From an uncultured Clostridia bacterium (GTDB taxonomy: Bacteria; Bacillota; Clostridia; Oscillospirales; Oscillospiraceae): a DNA stretch of 64,000 nt. How positions within the stretch are numbered: the first letter of the stretch is position 1; every line of letters starts with the position of its first letter. The notes beneath the pieces were generated by a model. That model was not told where the DNA came from. It saw only the letters and a list, made by a program, of their open reading frames with translations, and did no database searches. Below, piece after piece: positions 7,156 to 16,789 of the stretch. The stretch is from positions 62,001-126,000 of the forward strand of contig CANSAE010000005.1 in the NCBI GenBank assembly GCA_947644595.1. Reading direction: 5' to 3'. Made by a program: the position numbers and the translations under genes.

Positions 7156-9513
7156 ATGCCCATGACTTTAGCGGAACTGAAACCGGGACAGGACGCGTAC
7201 ATCACCGCCGTGGGCGGGGCGGAACTGTCCCTGAAAAAGCATATCCTCGACATGGGGCTGACCCCCGGCACGGAAGTCACTCTGGTGAAAACTGCGCCCA
7301 TGGGCGACCCTTTGCAGCTCACCGTCCGGGGATATGAACTGACCCTGCGGAAGGCCGACGCCGCCCGCATCGAGGTTTCCAACCCCCACGACGCCCACGA
7401 AAAGCGCCGGGCCGCCCCCGCGCCGGATATTCCCCACCCCCACACGGGCGAGATGGGCGTGTACCACGTTCGCACCGGCGAGGCTCCCATTCCTGATGGA
7501 AAGGCCCTGCGCTTTGCCCTAGCGGGGAACCAGAACTGCGGTAAAACGACTTTGTTCAACCAGCTCACCGGCTCCAACCAGCATGTGGGCAACTTCCCCG
7601 GCGTGACCGTGGACCGGAAGGACGGCGTCATCAAGGGCCACCCGGAGGCGGTCATCACGGACCTGCCCGGCATCTACTCCCTGTCCCCCTACACCAGCGA
7701 GGAGGTCGTGACCCGGCAGTTTTTGCTGGACGACAAGCCCGACGGCATCATCAACATCGTGGACGCCACGAATATTGAGCGCAACCTTTATCTCACCATG
7801 CAGCTCATAGAGCTGGACATTCCCATGGTGCTGGCCCTGAACATGATGGACGAGGTTTTGAATAACGGCGGCACCATCCAGGTCAACCGCCTGGAAGAGC
7901 TGCTGGGCATCCCCGTGGTCCCCATTTCCGCGGCGAAGAACGAGGGCATCGGCGAGCTGGTGGCCCACGCTTTGCACGTGGCAAAATACCGGGAGCGCCC
8001 CGGTCGCCGGGACTTCTGCGAGCCCTACGGACCGGACAAAGGTGCGGTGCACCGCTGCATCCACGGCATCGAGCAGCTCATCTCCGACCACGCCGCGGCC
8101 GCTGGCATCCCCCTGCGCTTCGCTGCTACCAAGCTGGTGGAATCCGACCCGCTCATTTTGCGGGTCCTACGGCTGGATGCCAACGAGCAGGAGGCCATCG
8201 AGCACATTGTCACCCAACTGGAGGCGGAGTGCGGCAAGGAACGCCACGCCGCTCTGGCGGATATGCGCTTCACCTTCATTGAAAATGTCTGCGCACTCAC
8301 GGTGGTGCGCCCCCACGAGAGCAGGGAGCACGCCCGCAGCGCGAAGATTGACGAGATACTTACCGGGCGCTTCACCGCCCTGCCCGCGTTCGTGGGCATC
8401 ATGGCGCTGGTGTTCTGGCTGACCTTCGCCGTCATCGGTCAGCGGCTGTCCGACTGGCTGGCTCTGGGCATTGACCGGCTGATAGCTGTTGTGGATGCCG
8501 CCTTCACCGCTTACGGGCTCAATCCTGTGGTGCAGTCTCTGGTCATCGACGGCATATTCGCTGGGGTGGGCAGCGTGCTGAGCTTTCTGCCCATCATTGT
8601 GGTGCTGTTTTTCTTTTTATCTATTCTGGAGGACTCCGGTTACATGGCCCGGGTGGCCTTTGTGATGGATAAACTGCTGCGGAAAATCGGGCTGTCCGGG
8701 CGCAGCTTTGTGCCTATGCTCATCGGTTTCGGCTGTTCGGTGCCCGCCATCATGGCCACCCGTACGCTGCCGTCCGACCGGGACCGGAAAATGACCATCC
8801 TGCTCACGCCGTTTATGTCCTGCTCGGCGAAGCTGCCCATTTACGCCACGTTCTCCGCCTTTTTCTTCCCAGAGCACGCGGCCCTGGCGATGATTTTGCT
8901 GTACTTCATGGGCATCGTCGTGGCGGTGCTGTTCGCGCTGCTTCTTAAGACGGTCGCCTTTCAGGGTGAGCCGGTACCCTTCGTGATGGAGCTGCCGAAT
9001 TACCGTCTGCCCGGCGCGAAAAACGTGGGCAAGCTCATGTACGACAAGGCAAAAGACTTCATCACCCGGGCGTTTACCGTGATTTTTGTGGCCTCTATCG
9101 TGATTTGGTTCCTGCAGACCTTCGACATCCGGCTGAACGTGGTGTCGGACTCTTCCCAGAGCCTGCTGGCTCTGCTGGGCGGCGGTATCGCTCCCATTTT
9201 CCGGCCTTTGGGCTTTGGGGACTGGCGGCTGTCCACGGCGCTCATCACAGGCTTCATGGCCAAGGAAAGCGTGGTCAGCACCCTGACGGTTTTGCTGGGC
9301 GGCACCGTGGCGGGACTGGGCACCTTGCTCACGCCGCTCACAGCGGCGACCTTCCTGGTTTTCTGCCTGCTGTATACACCTTGTGTGGCCGCCATCGCAT
9401 CAGTAAAGCGGGAACTGGGCGGCAAGTGGGCCGTGGGCATCTGCGTGATGCAGTGTGTCGTCGCGTGGGTCGCTGCATGTGTGGTGCACCTTTTGGGTAT
9501 GATGCTGTTGTGA
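7156..9513 (+). CDS. feoB: FeoA-FeoB fusion, ferrous iron transporter
   Basis: Fe2+ uptake across the cytoplasmic membrane. Residues 1-75 are a FeoA-type SH3 domain (LAELKPGQDAYITAVGG, LDMGLTPGTEVTLVK, RGYELTLRKADAARIEV) joined by a His/Pro-rich linker (75-115) to FeoB. The G domain has G1 GNQNCGKTT (124-132), G2 GNFPGVTVDRK, G3 DLPGIYSL and G4 NMMDEV. The membrane part holds the Gate and Core regions with the conserved CSVPAIMATRTL and YTPCVAAI segments. At 785 aa it is the expected size for FeoB plus FeoA. GGGGAG precedes ATG 7156. A TATAAT at 7124-7129 may be its -10, but no clear -35 is visible. A FeoB-associated microprotein follows. Confidence 0.95.
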   Translation: MPMTLAELKPGQDAYITAVGGAELSLKKHILDMGLTPGTEVTLVKTAPMGDPLQLTVRGYELTLRKADAARIEVSNPHDAHEKRRAAPAPDIPHPHTGEMGVYHVRTGEAPIPDGKALRFALAGNQNCGKTTLFNQLTGSNQHVGNFPGVTVDRKDGVIKGHPEAVITDLPGIYSLSPYTSEEVVTRQFLLDDKPDGIINIVDATNIERNLYLTMQLIELDIPMVLALNMMDEVLNNGGTIQVNRLEELLGIPVVPISAAKNEGIGELVAHALHVAKYRERPGRRDFCEPYGPDKGAVHRCIHGIEQLISDHAAAAGIPLRFAATKLVESDPLILRVLRLDANEQEAIEHIVTQLEAECGKERHAALADMRFTFIENVCALTVVRPHESREHARSAKIDEILTGRFTALPAFVGIMALVFWLTFAVIGQRLSDWLALGIDRLIAVVDAAFTAYGLNPVVQSLVIDGIFAGVGSVLSFLPIIVVLFFFLSILEDSGYMARVAFVMDKLLRKIGLSGRSFVPMLIGFGCSVPAIMATRTLPSDRDRKMTILLTPFMSCSAKLPIYATFSAFFFPEHAALAMILLYFMGIVVAVLFALLLKTVAFQGEPVPFVMELPNYRLPGAKNVGKLMYDKAKDFITRAFTVIFVASIVIWFLQTFDIRLNVVSDSSQSLLALLGGGIAPIFRPLGFGDWRLSTALITGFMAKESVVSTLTVLLGGTVAGLGTLLTPLTAATFLVFCLLYTPCVAAIASVKRELGGKWAVGICVMQCVVAWVAACVVHLLGMMLL

Positions 9514-9522
9514 GGTGACGTC

Positions 9523-9648
9523 ATGCTGACTGCTGTTGTTCTCGTATTGCTCGCTCTGTGGCTCATCTACGCCATTCGGAAAATCCGCCGGCATGACACC
9601 AGCGGATGCGGCGGGGATTGCGAACACTGCCGGAAACGGTGCAAATAA
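9523..9648 (+). CDS. FeoB-associated Cys-rich membrane microprotein
   Basis: 41 aa: one membrane helix (LTAVVLVLLALWLIYAIRKI) followed by a cytoplasmic tail with four Cys in the pattern CGGDCEHCRKRC. This matches the FeoB-associated Cys-rich membrane protein family, seen just downstream of feoB in many Firmicutes and thought to assist Fe2+ transport, perhaps by binding iron. It starts 9 bp after the feoB stop with GAGGTGA as ribosome site, and a strong terminator follows directly. Confidence 0.88.
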   Translation: MLTAVVLVLLALWLIYAIRKIRRHDTSGCGGDCEHCRKRCK

Positions 9649-9687
9649 AAAGGTCTGTCCCATCATGGGACAGACCTTTTTATTTTT
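9647..9687 (+). terminator. Terminator of the feo operon
   Basis: A 15-bp perfect stem (AAAAGGTCTGTCCCA with its complement), loop TCA, then a long T run. Confidence 0.9.
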
Positions 9688-9713
9688 TCTGCGCTGTGTT
9701 GATGGATGGATTT

Positions 9714-9842
9714 GGAACCCGCCCCTACGAATAAAATGCCCCCTCGGATAAGCCAGTCCAAATCTTTGTCTTGGTTTCTGGCGCTTATGCGGAGCGAGCG
9801 GGAGGGAGGGGGCATATAGGGGAACCGGTGGTTCTCCTATAA
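9714..9842. repeat. Half copy of the GTAGGGGC repeat and a 12-bp inverted repeat
   Basis: GGAACCCGCCCCTACG (9714-9729) is one arm of the dispersed palindrome. At 9815-9841 TATAGGGGAACC pairs with GGTTCTCCTATA around GGT. It may end lepA transcription on the minus strand. Nothing else was seen between 9688 and 9895. Confidence 0.5.
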
Positions 9843-9895
9843 ATCGTGCCCTGGCCTTTGGTCGGGATAGGTCACGCCCACAGGCGCGATCACGA

Positions 9896-11704
9896 TTATT
9901 CCTCATCCAGCTTGAGCACTGCCAAAAACGCTTCCGTGGGAATCTGCACCGTGCCCAGCTGGCGCATTTTCTTTTTACCCTCTTTCTGCTTTTCCAGCAG
10001 CTTTTTCTTGCGGGTGATGTCGCCGCCGTAGCACTTGGCCAGCACGTCCTTCCGCATGGCCTTCACCGTCTCCCGGGCGATGATGCGCCCGCCGATGGCC
10101 GCCTGGATCGGCACCTCGAACAGCTGTCGGGGGATATTCTCCTTGAGTTTTTCGCACAGCCGCCGGGCCCGGGGATAGGCTTTGTCCTTGTGAGCGATGA
10201 GGCTCAGCGCGTCCACCTGGTCTCCGTTGAGCATCAGATCCACCTTCACCAGATCGCTGGCCCGGTAGTCTGCTAATTCGTAGTCCAAAGACGCATAGCC
10301 CTTGGTTTTGGCCTTTAGGGAATCGAAAAAATCATAGATGATCTCATTCAGGGGCATATCGTACCGCAGTTCTACCAAATTGGTGTCCAGATATTGCATA
10401 TCTTTGTAAATGCCCCGCTTGTCCTGGCACATGGGCATGATGTTGCCCACATACTCCTGGGGTGTGATGATGGAAACGTGCATATACGGCTCCCGGGCTT
10501 CCTGAATGGACGCTGGATCCGGGTAATTGTGGGGGTTGTCCACATAGACCACCGTGCCGTCGGTTTTTTCGATTTCGTAAATGACAGATGGCAGAGTGGT
10601 TACCAAATCCAAGTCGAACTCCCGTTCCAGCCGCTCCTGAATGACCTCCATGTGGAGCATCCCCAGAAATCCGCAGCGGAACCCGAAGCCCAAGGCGGCG
10701 GAAGACTCCGGCTCGTAGGACAGGGAAGCGTCGTTCAGTTTCAGCTTGTCCAGCGCGTCCCGCAGGTCGGGATACTTGGAGCCGTCGGCGGTGTAGATGC
10801 CGCAATACACCATGGATCGCGCGGGCCGGTAGCCGGGCATGGGTTCCGGGGTCGGAGCCGCGGCCAGGGTCACGGTGTCGCCCACTTGGGTGTCTGCCAC
10901 ATTTTTGATGCTGGCGGTGAAATAGCCCACGTCCCCTGCCGCTAATTCCTGACAGGGCGCCAGCCCCAGGGGGTCCAGATGTCCCACCTCTATCACTTTG
11001 TACTTCGCCCCGGTGGACATGAGCAGCACCTCGTCGTCCCTGCGGATGCGCCCGTCCACGATGCGCATGAGCACGATGACGCCCCGGTAGCTGTCGTACT
11101 GGCTGTCGAAGATCAGTGCTTTCAGCGATGCGTCCGGGTCGCCCTTGGGGGGCGGGACGTTTTTCACGATATCCTCCACCACATCCTTGATGTTGATGCC
11201 GTTTTTTGCGGAAATCTCCGGCGCGTCCATGGCGGGGATACCGATGATATCCTCGATCTCATGCTTCACCCGAACAGGATCCGCGGCGGGCAGGTCGATT
11301 TTGTTCAGCACTGGGAGGATTTCCAGATTGTGGTCCAGGGCCAGATAGGTGTTGGACAGGGTCTGGGCCTCCACGCCCTGGCTGGAATCCACGATGAGAA
11401 TGGCCCCTTCACAGGCAGCCAGAGAGCGGCTGACCTCGTAATTGAAGTCCACATGACCCGGCGTGTCGATGAGATTGAGGGTATAGGTCTCCCCGTCGTC
11501 GGCCTTGTAATTGAGGCCGATGGCCCGGGCTTTGATGGTGATGCCTCGTTCCCGCTCCAGGTCCATGTTATCTAAAATCTGGTCCTCCATGATGCGCTGC
11601 TCCACCGCGCCGCACAGCTCGATGATGCGGTCGGAGAGCGTAGATTTTCCGTGGTCGATATGCGCAATGATGGAAAAGTTCCGAATGTGTTTTTGGTCTA
11701 TCAT
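9896..11704 (-). CDS. lepA: Elongation factor 4 (LepA)
   Basis: Ribosome-associated translational GTPase, 602 aa (family about 600). Seen: G1 AHIDHGKST at residues 14-22, RGITIKA, G3 [22 protein letters not shown]4 [10 protein letters not shown]. The EF4-specific C-terminal domain ends with [20 protein letters not shown] and [20 protein letters not shown], the diagnostic CTD signature. AAGGGG precedes the ATG at modest distance. Only 11 bp separate it from the XRE gene upstream, so the two are likely co-transcribed. Confidence 0.97.
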   Translation of the reverse strand: MIDQKHIRNFSIIAHIDHGKSTLSDRIIELCGAVEQRIMEDQILDNMDLERERGITIKARAIGLNYKADDGETYTLNLIDTPGHVDFNYEVSRSLAACEGAILIVDSSQGVEAQTLSNTYLALDHNLEILPVLNKIDLPAADPVRVKHEIEDIIGIPAMDAPEISAKNGINIKDVVEDIVKNVPPPKGDPDASLKALIFDSQYDSYRGVIVLMRIVDGRIRRDDEVLLMSTGAKYKVIEVGHLDPLGLAPCQELAAGDVGYFTASIKNVADTQVGDTVTLAAAPTPEPMPGYRPARSMVYCGIYTADGSKYPDLRDALDKLKLNDASLSYEPESSAALGFGFRCGFLGMLHMEVIQERLEREFDLDLVTTLPSVIYEIEKTDGTVVYVDNPHNYPDPASIQEAREPYMHVSIITPQEYVGNIMPMCQDKRGIYKDMQYLDTNLVELRYDMPLNEIIYDFFDSLKAKTKGYASLDYELADYRASDLVKVDLMLNGDQVDALSLIAHKDKAYPRARRLCEKLKENIPRQLFEVPIQAAIGGRIIARETVKAMRKDVLAKCYGGDITRKKKLLEKQKEGKKKMRQLGTVQIPTEAFLAVLKLDEE

Positions 11705-11715
11705 AAAAATACCCC

Positions 11716-12009
11716 TTAGTGTTCGGAAAGAGATGTCAGTTTATCTGCCAAATCCCGCAGATGGTCTGCCAGGGCGGATAATTCACTGCCTGCCAGAGCG
11801 TCCGGGCCGGTGCGGCCCAAAAGATAATCGGCGGTGACACCGTAATAATCACAGGCCCGGGTCAAAAAGTCCAGCCCCGGCTCCCGGGTGCCGTTTTCAT
11901 AATGGCTCAGCAGCGCCTGGCTGATGCCCAGGTCTGCGGCCACCTGCCGCTGGCGTTTGCCACTGCGATACCGCAGGCCGGCAAGTATTTCATGGAATCG
12001 ATGTTCCAT
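11716..12009 (-). CDS. XRE-family transcriptional regulator
   Basis: 97 aa with a Cro/C1 helix-turn-helix at residues 7-60: [47 protein letters not shown], very typical of SinR/Xre-like proteins. The C-terminal 30 residues ([21 protein letters not shown]) look like an amphipathic dimerisation helix. I chose ATG 12009 because GGAGGG lies just upstream; a longer frame to 12078 would overlap the preceding gene's end. It lies between a DnaI-like gene and lepA on the same strand. Confidence 0.88.
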   Translation of the reverse strand: MEHRFHEILAGLRYRSGKRQRQVAADLGISQALLSHYENGTREPGLDFLTRACDYYGVTADYLLGRTGPDALAGSELSALADHLRDLADKLTSLSEH

Positions 12010-12038
12010 AAGCCCTCCAAGGTTTGATGTCGTCGGAT

Positions 12039-13019
12039 TCATCGTCTCCGGATGTCCGTGCCCAAAAAGTGCAGCCATTGATATTCCCCCAGCAACCGTG
12101 AGGCGATTTGGGGCGTGTACTGCTGTTCCAGCTCCCGTTCGGAGAGGTTGGTGCTGATGATGGTCTGCTTCCCGGCGGTGAGGCGGCTGTTGACTAAGGT
12201 ATACAGCGCGCTTTGCGCGGCGGGTGTACTCATCTCTGTGCCCAGATCATCCAAAATCATCAAATCGCAGGACAGATATTGCCGCACTGTGGCCACTGCG
12301 GCGGATTTTTCCTCCGGGTCCCGGGAAAAACGCTCCTTTTCAAACGCCCCCAGGCAGGCCGATGCGCTGTCATAGGCTACGGACCAGCCGTTTTCGGACA
12401 CCACCTTGGCGATGCAGGCGGACAAAAATGTCTTGCCCAGCCCCGGTCCGCCGGAAAATGCCAGATTTGGGCCCCGGCCATCGAACTGGCGGGCGTAAGC
12501 CTCGCAGAAGTCCCGAATGATGGCCATGCATTCCCGGGGATTATTCCCGTTTTCGTTTGGAAGGTCCGGATAAAGTCCTAAATCAAACTTGGAGAACCGT
12601 TCATCCCCCCGGAGCAGTGTGGACAGCTGCTGCGTTACCAGAGCGTTATAGATCCGACGCAGGCAACTGCACATCCTGCCGTCCGTATACCCGGTGTCCC
12701 GGCAATTTGGGCAATTGTACCGGTCGTCGGTATAATCTGCCGGATAGCCCGCGGCCGTGATTAAGGTCCGGCGTTCCTGCTGAAGCTGCAGATTTTCCGC
12801 CTCCAGCTTGGCCAGGTCCTCTGATACTGCTTTGCCGCCCCACAGGGTCAGGCCTGCCAGCTCCCGCATTTGCCCGCGCAGGGCCGTGTCAATCTGTTGT
12901 ACCCGGGGCAGACGGGCATACACCTCCTGTCGGTGGGCGGCCTGGGCGTCCTCGTTATGGTGCCGGATGTCCTCCAGCTGTTTTCTGGCCAGCGCCAGCA
13001 GCTTCCCGTCCAATGCCAT
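12039..13019 (-). CDS. DnaC/DnaI-like helicase loader ATPase
   Basis: 326 aa, AAA+ ATPase likely to load the replicative helicase. Domains: coiled N-terminal half (residues 1-95), Cys cluster CPNCRDTGYTDGRMCSC (103-119) resembling the zinc-binding site of Bacillus DnaI, then the ATPase with Walker A SGGPGLGKTF (189-198), Walker B LMILDDLGTE, sensor STNLSEREL and the arginine-finger region QIASRLLGEY. It begins 10 bp after the DnaD-like gene, an order (dnaD-like then dnaI-like) that matches primosome genes of Gram-positive bacteria. GTAGGAGG precedes ATG. Confidence 0.92.
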   Translation of the reverse strand: MALDGKLLALARKQLEDIRHHNEDAQAAHRQEVYARLPRVQQIDTALRGQMRELAGLTLWGGKAVSEDLAKLEAENLQLQQERRTLITAAGYPADYTDDRYNCPNCRDTGYTDGRMCSCLRRIYNALVTQQLSTLLRGDERFSKFDLGLYPDLPNENGNNPRECMAIIRDFCEAYARQFDGRGPNLAFSGGPGLGKTFLSACIAKVVSENGWSVAYDSASACLGAFEKERFSRDPEEKSAAVATVRQYLSCDLMILDDLGTEMSTPAAQSALYTLVNSRLTAGKQTIISTNLSERELEQQYTPQIASRLLGEYQWLHFLGTDIRRR

Positions 13020-13028
13020 GGATGCCTC

Positions 13029-13976
13029 CTACCGTTCCTTTTGGATGCTTTCGTAAATTTTCATCAGCCGTTCCTTTTCCCCGCCGGGAATGTCGCGGGA
13101 TTCCGAGGGCAGGGCGCCTTTTCGGACAGACCCGGTCCGTCGACCGTCGCCCTGGGCAATCTCCTCGGGGGTGTGCAGGCCCTTTTGGTGCCAGCTTGCT
13201 ATGATCTTATTCATATACGGCCATTTCAGGCCACCGGTTTGGGTCACTGTGCGGTCATAGGCCAGGAGGATCGTCTCCTGGGAAAAGCCCAAGTCCACCC
13301 ATTCTTCCAGATATTTCTTTTCCGTGGCGGACAGCTCCCGGTCCCGGATGCCCAGGGCCCGTTTCAGGGACAGGACCTTGTCTTTTTTCTCCTGGCGGCG
13401 GGTGAGATGGGTCTCCGCCTGCTCCAGGGTGAAAATTTCCAGCCGGGCCCAAACGTAAGCCTCTTTTTCCATCTGCCGCATGGTGGGGATACGGCCGGGA
13501 CCGTATTTTTCTGCCCACTCCTCCTTGCAGGCGTTCATCATCATCACAATGACTTCTGCCGGCAGACCCAGATCGTCATAGATACCAAAGAGCTTTTGCA
13601 GCTCCGTGGTAGACAGCCTGCGGCCCAGAATTTGTCCCGCTTCCTGCACGAGGTCCCGGAAGCGGGGGTCCTCCCGGGTCCGGGCGGCGATGTATCCCGC
13701 ATCGTACTGGGGCAGTTCCTCCGCCGGGGCGGACGGGGCCGTGCGGTCGCTTAAAAGCCCCATGCGCCGCAGCTGCCTTCCGGCCTCCTGCACGGATTTC
13801 AGGGGCAAGTGAAGGTCCTGAGAAATGCGCACGTCGTCTCTTGGCTTGTCCCAGCGTGTCAAGTACAAATACATGCGGATGCAGTCATCATTCCCGCATT
13901 GCAGCAGCATGTCCACATCCGATACCGGAATGGACACACAGGCCGGGCTGGATACGATATATTCTTCCTTTGCCAT
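13029..13976 (-). CDS. DnaD-domain replication/primosome protein
   Basis: 315 aa. The N-terminal part (10-85) resembles a winged helix (SIPVSDVDMLLQCGNDDCIRMYLYLTR, ISQDLHLPLKSVQEAGRQLRRMGLL). Two DnaD/DnaB_2 C-terminal-type domains follow: ILGRRLSTTELQKLFGIYDDLGLPAEVIVMMMNACKEE and LGIRDRELSATEKKYLEEWVDLGFSQETILLAYDRTV ending WPYMNKIIASWHQKGLHTPEEI. Function: helicase loading with the DnaI-like partner encoded just downstream. Start taken at ATG 13976 (MAKEEYIVSS) with AAGGAGG 11 bp upstream; the longer frame to 14048 lacks a ribosome site. Confidence 0.9.
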   Translation of the reverse strand: MAKEEYIVSSPACVSIPVSDVDMLLQCGNDDCIRMYLYLTRWDKPRDDVRISQDLHLPLKSVQEAGRQLRRMGLLSDRTAPSAPAEELPQYDAGYIAARTREDPRFRDLVQEAGQILGRRLSTTELQKLFGIYDDLGLPAEVIVMMMNACKEEWAEKYGPGRIPTMRQMEKEAYVWARLEIFTLEQAETHLTRRQEKKDKVLSLKRALGIRDRELSATEKKYLEEWVDLGFSQETILLAYDRTVTQTGGLKWPYMNKIIASWHQKGLHTPEEIAQGDGRRTGSVRKGALPSESRDIPGGEKERLMKIYESIQKER

Positions 13977-14039
13977 AGGCGGTGCGCCTCCTTTTCCGGG
14001 AAAATTTTTCGTATTTTGTAGTATAGCATGAATTTTGTC

Positions 14040-14069
14040 TTGTCGCAAGGGGGTGTTATATGCTATAAT
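14040..14069 (+). promoter_or_regulatory. Promoter of the U32-family gene
   Basis: TTGTCG (14040-14045), 18-bp spacer, TATAAT (14064-14069). Confidence 0.5.
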
Positions 14070-14132
14070 ACATTGATTTAATATCTCTAATTGTGTCCAT
14101 TTACAGTTATTTCACCTTTTTGGAGTGACTTT

Positions 14133-16220
14133 ATGTTAGAATTGTTAGCGCCGGCGGGTTCGCCGGAAAGCGTGATCGCCGCCGTGCAGAGCGGGGCGGA
14201 CGCGGTTTATATGGGATTCGGCGATTTCAATGCCCGGCGCGGCGCGGCGAATTTTTCTCAGGAAGAATTTACCAAGGCTGTGCGGTACTGCCGCATCCGG
14301 GGGTGCAAGGTTTACGTCACCCTGAATACCCTGGTGGGAGACCGGGAACTGGCCGACGCTGCCGGTATGGCCCGTCTGGCTTCCGATTTGGGGGCGGACG
14401 GCATCATCATCCAGGATTTGGGACTGATTCAGGTCATCCGGGAGGCGGTGCCGGATATTCCCCTGCATGCCAGCACCCAGATGAGCGTGCATAACCTGGC
14501 CGGTGTGGAGGCCTGCGCCCAGATGGGGCTCACCCGCGCCGTGCTGGCCCGGGAGCTGAGCTTTGAGCAGATTGCGTTCATCGCCAAGCACGCCCCCATT
14601 GAAACGGAAGTGTTCGTCCATGGGGCCCTGTGCTTCTGCCATTCCGGGCAATGCTATATGAGTAGCCTCATCGGCCGCAGGAGCGGCAACCGTGGCATGT
14701 GCGCCCAGCCCTGTCGGATGCAGTACAGCATGGGCGGCCGGATGGACGATTATCCCCTGTCCCTGAAGGACAACTGCCTGGTGGACAAGATGCAGCTGCT
14801 GGAGGATGCCGGCGTCACCTGCGCGAAGATTGAGGGCCGCATGAAGCGTCCGGAATATACCGCGGCAGTCACGGAAGTGTACGCCAAGGTCATCAAAGAG
14901 CGCCGCGCCCCCAGCGAGGTTGAATATGACCAGCTGGAGCGGGCCTTCTCCCGGGAGGGCTTTACCCAGGGATACTTCAACGGCGAACGGGGCCCGGAGA
15001 TGTTTGGTACCCGTCAGGAACGGAACCGGGAGCAGGAAAAATTTTTCAATACCATCCGCAAGCAGTATGTGGATGCGGAGATCCGCCGGGTGCCGGTGGA
15101 CTTTTACGTGGTGATCCAGGAGGGTAAGCCCATCCAGGCGGCTGTTTCGGACAAGGACAGCAACCGCGTGGTGGTCACGGGGAACCTGCCCGCCAGAGCG
15201 GAGCGCAAAGGCGTGACGGAGCAGCAGATCCGGGACCAGATGTATAAAACCGGCGGCACACCCTATTACGCGGAGAATGTGTTTTGCCAGATTGATCCCG
15301 GGCTCCATGTGACTGCGTCGGAGATCAATGAACTGCGGCGAAAGCTGATCTCAGAACTTACGGCGAAGCGGGCCCAGCGTCCGGAGCGCCGGGTACAGAA
15401 GTTCCCGCCGGTGCCCACGGACCGCTTCATCCGCAAGGACCCGCGGATGATTTTCCAGGTGCTCACCGCCGACCAGCTCACAGAGGAGCTGGCAGAGCTG
15501 CGTCCGGCATACCTGTATGTTCCGTTAGAGGTGCTGTACAAGGATCCGCACTGTGCGGACATGTTCATCGAAAAAGGCGCCACGGTGGCGGCGGTACTGC
15601 CCCGGATTATCACGGATGATCAGGTGCCGGAGGTGGCAAAGATGCTCCAGGAGGTGCGTCAGGCTGGCATCGACGAGGCGCTGGTGGGCAATTTGGGGCA
15701 CATTTTCCTAGCCCGTCAGGCAGGATGCCGGGTGCGGGGGGATTTTGGGCTGAACGCCTTCAATTCCTACGCGCTGGACGTGCTGCGTACCGCCGGACTG
15801 GAATCCGCCACAGCCTCCTTTGAACTGCGGGCGGCCCAGATTCGGGATCTGAAAAAGCCTATTGACGCGGAAATGATCATCTACGGCCGCCTGCCTGCCA
15901 TGGTCAGCGACCAGTGCATCATCAAAAACAGCGCCGGCCGCTGCTCCTGCCAGACTCCCGGGCAGTTGTCCGACCGCACGGGGAGCGTGTTCCCCGTGGT
16001 GCGGGAATTCGGCTGCCGGAACGTGATCTACAATGCCCATAAGCTCTTTCTGGCGGATAAGCGCCGGGACTATGAGACCGCCGGCCTTTGGGGCGTGCGG
16101 ATGATGTTTACCACGGAATCGCCCAGAGAATGCGTGGAAGTGGCCAAGAGCTACCTCGGCTTGTCTGACTACCGGCCCAACGGGCTGACCCGTGGGCTGT
16201 ATTACCGGGGGGTGGAGTGA
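14133..16220 (+). CDS. U32-family protein, probable RNA hydroxylation factor (RlhA-like)
   Basis: 695 aa. The N-terminal U32 domain has LLAPAGSPESVIAAVQSGADAVYMG at the start and the Cys-bearing signature EVFVHGALCFCHSGQCYMSS, GNRGMCAQPCR, and CAKIEGRMK. The second half contains a DUF3656-like region and the closing NSAGRCSC and VYNAHKLFL-type segments. U32 proteins were once called collagenases; E. coli RlhA and TrhP and Bacillus YrrN/YrrO are now known to take part in 23S rRNA or tRNA hydroxylation using prephenate. The length and inserted DUF3656 region resemble RlhA more than the 400-aa TrhP. The stop overlaps the start of maf (TGATG). Confidence 0.85.
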   Translation: MLELLAPAGSPESVIAAVQSGADAVYMGFGDFNARRGAANFSQEEFTKAVRYCRIRGCKVYVTLNTLVGDRELADAAGMARLASDLGADGIIIQDLGLIQVIREAVPDIPLHASTQMSVHNLAGVEACAQMGLTRAVLARELSFEQIAFIAKHAPIETEVFVHGALCFCHSGQCYMSSLIGRRSGNRGMCAQPCRMQYSMGGRMDDYPLSLKDNCLVDKMQLLEDAGVTCAKIEGRMKRPEYTAAVTEVYAKVIKERRAPSEVEYDQLERAFSREGFTQGYFNGERGPEMFGTRQERNREQEKFFNTIRKQYVDAEIRRVPVDFYVVIQEGKPIQAAVSDKDSNRVVVTGNLPARAERKGVTEQQIRDQMYKTGGTPYYAENVFCQIDPGLHVTASEINELRRKLISELTAKRAQRPERRVQKFPPVPTDRFIRKDPRMIFQVLTADQLTEELAELRPAYLYVPLEVLYKDPHCADMFIEKGATVAAVLPRIITDDQVPEVAKMLQEVRQAGIDEALVGNLGHIFLARQAGCRVRGDFGLNAFNSYALDVLRTAGLESATASFELRAAQIRDLKKPIDAEMIIYGRLPAMVSDQCIIKNSAGRCSCQTPGQLSDRTGSVFPVVREFGCRNVIYNAHKLFLADKRRDYETAGLWGVRMMFTTESPRECVEVAKSYLGLSDYRPNGLTRGLYYRGVE

Positions 16221-16789
16221 TGGCGGTGATCCTTGCCTCCGGTTCCCCCCGGAGAAAGCAGCTTTTGGAGATGCTGGGCCTTCAGTTTGAAGTCTGGCCC
16301 GCCCAGGGAGAGGAATTCCTGCCGGACGGCATTGGCCCGGAGGAGGCGGTGAAAAAACTGTCCCGGCAAAAGGCTGCGTCTGTGGCTAAGGACTGCGCCC
16401 CCGGAGATGTGGTCATCGGCGCAGATACCATCGTGTGGCATGACGGACGCATCCTGGGCAAGCCCCGGGATGAGCAGGACGCGGCCCGGATGCTCTCGTC
16501 CCTGTCCGGGAAGGTGCACACGGTATATACCGGTGTAACGGTCATCAGGGACGATGCGGTCCTGTCCGCCGCGGAGGAGACTAAGGTTTGCTTCCGCCGG
16601 CTGTCCGGCCCGGAAATCGACGCATACATCAAAACTGGCGAGCCCATGGACAAGGCCGGGGCCTACGGGGCCCAGGGATATGCGGCATTGTTTGTGGAAG
16701 GCATCGAGGGCGACTTTTTCAATGTGATGGGTCTGCCCGTCTGCTGCCTGGGAAAACTGTTGAAAGAAGTGGGTGTGACGTTGCTTTGA
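16220..16789 (+). CDS. maf: Maf nucleotide pyrophosphatase (dTTP/UTP)
   Basis: 189 aa house-cleaning NTP pyrophosphatase. Seen: ILASGSPRRKQLLEMLGL at the N-terminus, VVIGADTIVWHDGRILGKPRDEQDAARML, and the late GAYGAQGYAALFVEGIEGDFFNVMGLPV, the full Maf signature including the catalytic Asp in GADT. It starts at the ATG overlapping the upstream stop and its own stop overlaps the mreC start, so translation is coupled. Confidence 0.94.
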   Translation: MAVILASGSPRRKQLLEMLGLQFEVWPAQGEEFLPDGIGPEEAVKKLSRQKAASVAKDCAPGDVVIGADTIVWHDGRILGKPRDEQDAARMLSSLSGKVHTVYTGVTVIRDDAVLSAAEETKVCFRRLSGPEIDAYIKTGEPMDKAGAYGAQGYAALFVEGIEGDFFNVMGLPVCCLGKLLKEVGVTLL

